Of a DNA stretch of 17,985 bases, positions 13,752 through 17,985 are shown piece by piece (position 1 is the first letter of the stretch; every line of letters starts with the position of its first letter). Made by a program: the position numbers and the translations under genes. The notes beneath the pieces are model-generated. The model ran no database searches. It saw only the letters and a list, made by a program, of their open reading frames with translations, and was not told the DNA's origin. This DNA is from JAHJRJ01 sp037443685 (GTDB taxonomy: Bacteria > Bacteroidota > Ignavibacteria > UBA10030 > BY39), in assembly GCA_037443685.1 (NCBI GenBank), contig JBBINX010000045.1, forward strand, positions 1 through 17,985, read 5' to 3'.

Positions 13752-15136
13752 TTTGCTTTTTGAACTTTATTGTACCAATTATCATCTCGAAGTTCTTCTC
13801 GATGATTAGAATGTACTAATCGGTAATCGTTTTGATTTGTTTGATCTACGAAGATAAAAATTACGCCACCTTGCAATGAATGATAGCTCCAAATTTCGTA
13901 AGGGACTGCATCGTACGAACTCGGATATCTTTCAATTTCGTCTGGTGGACCGTATAAAATGTAAACGCGACCTCTATCCGATTTCCAACCCTTTAAAAAA
14001 GAACCTCGAAAACTAGTATTGGCGTAATCAACCCTTCGCATATATTCGATTTTAAATTCGTTCACACTTGTCAAGGGGTCATAGTCACGATGTTTCCAAA
14101 ATTCGGACATAAATTTTCGTTTCGCATCGAGTTCTGTCAATTTTTTGTATTGGTTTTTCTCATCATCAGCGACTATATATCGTATAAGATCAAATTCAAA
14201 ATCAAGTTCTTCTTCATTCATCAATGCATATTCGCTGCTGATCATTCCGCCGCTAGTCAGTATATCTAACGAATCTACTTGGCCAGGTTTGTACACAAAA
14301 AACTTTTTACTAGAAAGTACAGCTGTATTTTTTACTGTATCGATCAATGTAATTTTAAGTGTGTAAGTTCCACCTTTTAATGTTAAACAATTAATCGTTC
14401 CAATTTCTACGCTTGAGTTATTTACTCTACTTTTCATTTTTTCACGATTAATCACTTCTCTATTTGCCGCATCGCTTATTGTAGTTCGCAAGATATAATT
14501 ATCCGAAAGAGTGTTGGAGAGTAGGTTGTATGCTTCGATGTAATAGTACAAGATAGGAAGCCCAACACCAAACAGCGAACTTGGATTTGGAATTACTTCG
14601 AGTGTATTCTTATAAAATATATTATTTTCGTCTTTTTCAATTTGTTTAACGGATGAGCATAATTCAATATCGCTTAAAGCATCTCGATCTTGTGGAAACA
14701 AGTTGATACGAATTGGATAGACAATACTATCTCTATTTGCAGCGTTAAGATAATCAGATGCACTTACTATCAGCGAGTAGTCTCCTGTTTTTAATAAAAA
14801 CGCTTTCATTCCAACTAAAGTATTTCCACTTCCGATTTCATTTGTGTCAGTCAAGATGCTCTGAACTTCCCATTCTTTTCTATCAACGGGAATACCAGAT
14901 CTCATTATCTGCATAGAAATGTTTAATGCACCGACGAATTTATCAGACTCATATTTATAAGAAATGGCGTTTGTGCGAAAGCTGTAATATACTTCTAAGA
15001 ATACAGAATCATCATTACCGAAAAATCGGGCATAATCAACATCTAATCGAACATTATTCTTCTGATGAATTACATCCGCAGAAGAAGCAGTAAAAACCAT
15101 TATTGCTGATATTAAAAAATTTAAAATTAGTCTCAT
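13748..15136 (-). CDS. Exported GWxTD-domain protein
   Basis: A 462-residue secreted protein. Residues 1-20 (MRLILNFLISAIMVFTASSA) look like a Sec signal peptide with cleavage after TASSA. The middle, about 25-290, is beta-rich, with repeated strand patterns (for example GGTYTLKITLID near 255-266) suggesting immunoglobulin-like or beta-sandwich modules. The C-terminal GWxTD domain spans about 340-455: EFWKHRDYDP, then GWKSDRGRVYILYGPPDEIERY (383-404, with Ser at the x-T-D threonine position) and YEIWSYHSLQGGVIFIFVD. The domain's function is unknown. Members occur in Chlorobi/Ignavibacteria, Acidobacteria and related groups, which supports the taxonomic reading. It lies between yjbQ (26 bp) and the lipid A acyltransferase gene (4-bp overlap), suggesting envelope work. 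Confidence 0.87.
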   Translation of the reverse strand: MRLILNFLISAIMVFTASSADVIHQKNNVRLDVDYARFFGNDDSVFLEVYYSFRTNAISYKYESDKFVGALNISMQIMRSGIPVDRKEWEVQSILTDTNEIGSGNTLVGMKAFLLKTGDYSLIVSASDYLNAANRDSIVYPIRINLFPQDRDALSDIELCSSVKQIEKDENNIFYKNTLEVIPNPSSLFGVGLPILYYYIEAYNLLSNTLSDNYILRTTISDAANREVINREKMKSRVNNSSVEIGTINCLTLKGGTYTLKITLIDTVKNTAVLSSKKFFVYKPGQVDSLDILTSGGMISSEYALMNEEELDFEFDLIRYIVADDEKNQYKKLTELDAKRKFMSEFWKHRDYDPLTSVNEFKIEYMRRVDYANTSFRGSFLKGWKSDRGRVYILYGPPDEIERYPSSYDAVPYEIWSYHSLQGGVIFIFVDQTNQNDYRLVHSNHREELRDDNWYNKVQKAK

Positions 15137-15162
15137 TTATTTCCCTTTCTTATTTAAATACT

Positions 15163-15576
15163 TTATTCACCCATTACTTTTACAATTACACGCTTACGTC
15201 GTTGACCGTCAAACTCAGCGTAATATATTTGCTGCCAAGGCCCGAAGTCAAGACGTCCTTCTGTTATCGGGACAATAACTTCGTGGTGAATCAACAAGCT
15301 TTTTAAGTGAGCATCACCGTTAGACTCACCAGTACGGTGATGTTTGTAGTCTGCTTTGAATGGTGCTAACTTTTCAAGTAATTCGTCGATATCCTGAATT
15401 ATTCCTGACTCGGCGTCGTTTACGTAAACTCCTGCAGTAATATGCATTGCCGAAACTAACACCATTCCCTCTTTTATACCGCTGCGTGCCACAATTTCCT
15501 CAACGTTACTTGTGATATTGATATATTCTCGATGTTTTTTGGTGTTCATCCAAATATATTCAGTCAATGTCTTCAT
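15163..15576 (-). CDS. YjbQ/UPF0047 family protein
   Basis: A small cytoplasmic protein of 137 residues from the UPF0047 family. Some members are annotated as secondary thiamine-phosphate synthase, but the physiological role is unsettled. The family fingerprints are all present: MHITAGVYVND (44-54), DIDELLEKLAP (62-72), the metal-site region YKHHRTGESNGDAHLKSLL (77-95) with His79, His80, Asp88 and His90, and PITEGRLDFGPWQQIYYAEFDG (103-124). A longer frame reaches upstream to 15645 inside the GH57 gene. The ATG at 15576 is preferred because AAGGAG lies at 15586-15581 and the family begins at this point. It is 10 bp after the GH57 stop and in one unit with it; no metabolic link between them is evident. 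Confidence 0.92.
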   Translation of the reverse strand: MKTLTEYIWMNTKKHREYINITSNVEEIVARSGIKEGMVLVSAMHITAGVYVNDAESGIIQDIDELLEKLAPFKADYKHHRTGESNGDAHLKSLLIHHEVIVPITEGRLDFGPWQQIYYAEFDGQRRKRVIVKVMGE

Positions 15577-15580
15577 ACTT

Positions 15581-15586
15581 CTCCTT
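15581..15586 (-). promoter_or_regulatory. Ribosome-binding site deciding the yjbQ start
   Basis: AAGGAG on the minus strand, four bases before the ATG at 15576-15574 and just after the GH57 stop codon (15589-15587). It argues against the longer upstream frame. Confidence 0.75.
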
Positions 15587-17797
15587 TTAAAGTTTTCCAT
15601 AAAAATCTTTTTGAATACAAATTCCTTTTTCATTAGAAATAACACGTAGTGTCCGATTTAAAGCTGGAAACTCTTCACATTTTTCCCATTCACCGGGTTT
15701 TCCGCTGTTAGTGTATTTATATTGAATTTCTGTACCTTCAGGAAGCTCCAGTTCGTAAACCCAAATATTTTTTTCGAGTTTGACACCACCGTGTGTTTTG
15801 TCTTTGTACATCTTCGTCCGATTTGGGACCCAATCACTTAACTCTTCGCAACTTCCCGTTATGTAGATTGCCTGGGGTACGTGGATAGTGTGTGCATCAC
15901 AGATGAATACTACTTTGCTAAACCTTCTACCTGTCTCCATCGTTTTGGTTCTCTTTGAAAACAATTTCCCTCTAAATTTTTCTTCAGATGTTACTGGGAA
16001 AACCGGAACCTCTACCTTATATCCTGCTTTATTTGCATACAGGTAAACCTGTTCTAAGTGGTGATAAAATAATTCATCAAAGGGCTTCTTCGATAAAAAA
16101 GATTCCTGATCTTCGCCGCTCCACCAGAACCAATCAGAACCTTCTGCAATATGCATTTCTTCCCACACTCTTTTCAAATAAAAATATTTGGATTGTGGTT
16201 TGATATTACCAATTTGACTAGGATTAGGTATTTTCGCTTTTTTAAGGTCACTGCGTGTTTTCAGTAAAAATTCCCAAGCTAAATTTTTCTGACTGCTTCC
16301 AATCCACTTACTAAAATCGGCGTGTATCCAAGACCCCGTCGCTAATTTATTAATTACTGGCAAATTATTTACAGGATGAGGTGGGATACTACGACTTTCA
16401 TTACCAAGTAAATATTCCGACGGGGTAACCGTTACAATTTGTCTTGTCTGATATAACTTCTCCAATTTCATATACAGACAGTGAAGAAATTCTCTACCTT
16501 CGTAATCTTTATGATACCATTCCCACGCATTCTCACCGTCCAGTATGACAGTAATTAATTTTGATTTATTCTTCTCTTTTGACCCTGCTGCAAGTACGTA
16601 TTTAATAAAATCGTTTGCAGCTTCTTCACCGTCCATGTGTTGATATTTAAAACCTATTCTATCAGATAATTCTGTATCTCGGAAAAATATAGCAATATTT
16701 TTATATCTGTACGGAGATAACAAAGTCTCGACGTCTCTTGTTGAATTCTTTAATATTTGTATATCTGTAGAAATCCATTTTATCCCGTTCTTTTGGAATA
16801 TCATCGCTGCAGCATCGCTAACAGCTCCTTCTGAGGGCCACATACCCAAAGGTTTTTTACCAAATGTCCTTCTATGATAATCTATTGCTTGTTTAACTTG
16901 TTTGTTGGCATCAATCTCATAGTTGAATCGGTTAGGAAATGGTGCATTTGGCATGCAAATTTTCCCCTCATCCGAATCATAAATTAAAGGCAATATAGGA
17001 TGACTATAAGGATTTGTTATTAATTCGATTTGACCAGTATTACGTTCAACGTTCAACTGCATTTTATTGTGAATAGATAATACATTAAGAAATATCTTAT
17101 AAGTTTCTACAGCTAATCGTTGACAATCCGCTTCGGTTATTTTTCTTTTCAAGTAATACTTATGGTCTCGATTCATTGCTATAAAATCACTCAAGTCGAT
17201 GATATTACCGTCGGTCAGTTTAACCGGACCTTCTAAAATTTCTAAATCGAAATTTGCTATGGTAAACCAAAATTTTAATTCTGTTAACTTCTGATGGTTT
17301 TTAGTGAATAGATTCTTTTCCCTTAATTCATTAAATTCCAGATACAGTCTTTCAAACTCTGGAAATCGTCTTCTGACCACGCCGTTCACGCTTAGTGCGC
17401 TCCACGAATTGATATAGAGATATTCGTGGTCTTCCCGATTAAAATATTTTGCAGGTTTTACTAACAAGTCGAATAATGGATCCGATCGAAAAGATTTTTT
17501 ACAGAAATATTTATTAACGTTAAACTTGAAGGTTTTTACATCAAAATAGGGTTTCAACCTGTCAATATAATATTCTTTAATTTGAATTATTAACGATGGG
17601 CTTAAATTGAATGTAGCATGAACGTTTGGATATTTCTGTAATAATGAAGCCATCCTGTAATAATCTTTCGTAGTGTGAGTACGAACCCAGGGTGCCACTA
17701 AAATATCTTTTTCGTTGTTCACATAAAAAGGTTGGTGCTGGTGGTAGATAATCGCAAGATATATTGGTTCGGAGAATTCTGGAATTTGGATACTCAT
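15587..17797 (-). CDS. Glycoside hydrolase family 57 with C-terminal starch-binding-like domain
   Basis: A 736-residue enzyme acting on alpha-glucans (alpha-amylase, amylopullulanase or glucanotransferase type). GH57 motifs are visible in order: YHQHQPFY (18-25, region 1), the catalytic nucleophile Glu323 in GMWPSEGAVSD (318-328), and the acid/base candidate Asp420 in VILDGENAWEWY (417-428). Residues 530-600 form the usual helical C-terminal part (KRVWEEMHIAEGSDWFWWSG). A further module at about 626-722 (AIYITGSCEELSDW, YELELPEGTEIQYKYTN, WEKCEEFPALNRTLRV) looks like a CBM20/CBM48-type starch- or glycogen-binding domain. There is no signal peptide, so an intracellular role in glycogen or maltodextrin turnover is likely. 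It starts one base after the response-regulator stop and is co-transcribed with it. The exact bond specificity cannot be read. Confidence 0.92.
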   Translation of the reverse strand: MSIQIPEFSEPIYLAIIYHQHQPFYVNNEKDILVAPWVRTHTTKDYYRMASLLQKYPNVHATFNLSPSLIIQIKEYYIDRLKPYFDVKTFKFNVNKYFCKKSFRSDPLFDLLVKPAKYFNREDHEYLYINSWSALSVNGVVRRRFPEFERLYLEFNELREKNLFTKNHQKLTELKFWFTIANFDLEILEGPVKLTDGNIIDLSDFIAMNRDHKYYLKRKITEADCQRLAVETYKIFLNVLSIHNKMQLNVERNTGQIELITNPYSHPILPLIYDSDEGKICMPNAPFPNRFNYEIDANKQVKQAIDYHRRTFGKKPLGMWPSEGAVSDAAAMIFQKNGIKWISTDIQILKNSTRDVETLLSPYRYKNIAIFFRDTELSDRIGFKYQHMDGEEAANDFIKYVLAAGSKEKNKSKLITVILDGENAWEWYHKDYEGREFLHCLYMKLEKLYQTRQIVTVTPSEYLLGNESRSIPPHPVNNLPVINKLATGSWIHADFSKWIGSSQKNLAWEFLLKTRSDLKKAKIPNPSQIGNIKPQSKYFYLKRVWEEMHIAEGSDWFWWSGEDQESFLSKKPFDELFYHHLEQVYLYANKAGYKVEVPVFPVTSEEKFRGKLFSKRTKTMETGRRFSKVVFICDAHTIHVPQAIYITGSCEELSDWVPNRTKMYKDKTHGGVKLEKNIWVYELELPEGTEIQYKYTNSGKPGEWEKCEEFPALNRTLRVISNEKGICIQKDFYGKL

Positions 17798-17798
17798 A

Positions 17799-17985
17799 TT
17801 ATTCGTCTAAAATATCTCTGATAGTTTTTAGAAGATTTTCGATTCGTAACGGCTTGGGAATAAACGCTTTTACTCCTTTTGCCAGTAAAGTATTTTCGAC
17901 ATCTATATGCCCAAAGCCACTAGTAGCAATAAATTTAACCTTAGGATTAATTTGATACAACTGCTCAAATAATTCAACTCCGCCT
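17799..17985 (-). CDS. Response regulator receiver domain, C-terminal end (partial)
   Basis: The last 61 residues of a CheY-like receiver, with its 5' part beyond the window edge. GGVELFEQL is the helix after the phospho-acceptor loop. KFIATSGFG contains the conserved Ser/Thr position (strand 4), and AFIPKPLRIENLLKTI carries the invariant Lys-Pro. The protein ends right after the receiver helix 5 (DILDE-stop). The output side is therefore only the receiver, unless an N-terminal domain such as a sensor kinase lies upstream, as in hybrid kinases. The stop is followed after one base by the GH57 ATG, so the two are translated from one message. The phospho-acceptor Asp lies off the window. Confidence 0.85.
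   Translation of the reverse strand, partial: GGVELFEQLYQINPKVKFIATSGFGHIDVENTLLAKGVKAFIPKPLRIENLLKTIRDILDE

Noticed and set aside
15577..15645. Longer N-terminus for the YjbQ protein starting at 15645.
   Set aside because: The extra residues overlap the GH57 3' end and are not family-like. The Shine-Dalgarno at 15586-15581 and the family start both point to 15576.

Overview
The window is a chromosomal stretch from an AT-rich, didermic (LPS-making) bacterium. The gene set includes a membrane pyrophosphatase, KorAB ferredoxin oxidoreductase, a GWxTD-domain protein, lipid A acyltransferase and heptosyltransferase genes, and a decayed 'four helix bundle suffix' gene. Many leaders are A-rich, with either no Shine-Dalgarno or an AAAGGATA-type one. 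Together these fit the Bacteroidota/Chlorobi side of the tree, most plausibly Ignavibacteria or a relative. This placement is an inference from gene content, not from a marker phylogeny. I found no tRNA, rRNA, IS element, prophage, CRISPR array or defence island.

Left edge (1-1586): a minus-strand pair, an alpha/beta hydrolase followed 8 bp later by bioY (biotin transporter, cut by the window edge). It diverges from prs, and a sigma70-type promoter can be read in each direction.

Centre-left (1587-7307): a plus-strand housekeeping run, prs - rplY(ctc) - pth - hppA - rpsF - rpsR - rplI, closed by a clear intrinsic terminator. It supplies PRPP, ribosomal proteins L25, S6, S18 and L9, and peptidyl-tRNA recycling. 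It also carries a K+-dependent membrane pyrophosphatase, which removes the PPi made by biosynthesis and pumps ions. The pyrophosphatase gene is interrupted by a single in-frame TGA, with both halves otherwise intact. A bulged hairpin sits just ahead of rpsF, where S6:S18 autoregulatory leaders are known in other bacteria. No ssb lies between rpsF and rpsR.

Centre (7308-11253): a second plus-strand unit, ccdA-like gene - korA - korB. It has its own promoter, a 9-bp perfect inverted repeat overlapping that promoter, and a terminator after korB. It couples a membrane thiol-disulfide electron carrier to a CoA- and ferredoxin-dependent 2-oxoacid oxidoreductase.

Gap (11148-11781): 634 bp without an intact gene. 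It holds a small REP-like palindrome, the korAB terminator, and a minus-strand pseudogene of the four-helix-bundle suffix family.

Right (11782-17985): a tightly packed minus-strand unit, transcribed right to left: response regulator (partial) - GH57 glycosidase with a C-terminal starch-binding-like domain - YjbQ-family protein - GWxTD protein - LpxL-type acyltransferase - GT9 heptosyltransferase. Gaps are 1 to 26 bp, and one junction overlaps by 4 bp. It joins glycogen/starch chemistry with outer-membrane LPS assembly.

The strongest items for a second look are the in-frame TGA in hppA, the inverted repeat over the ccdA-korAB promoter, the rpsF leader hairpin, and the hidden pseudogene. None of these amounts to a clearly new system.
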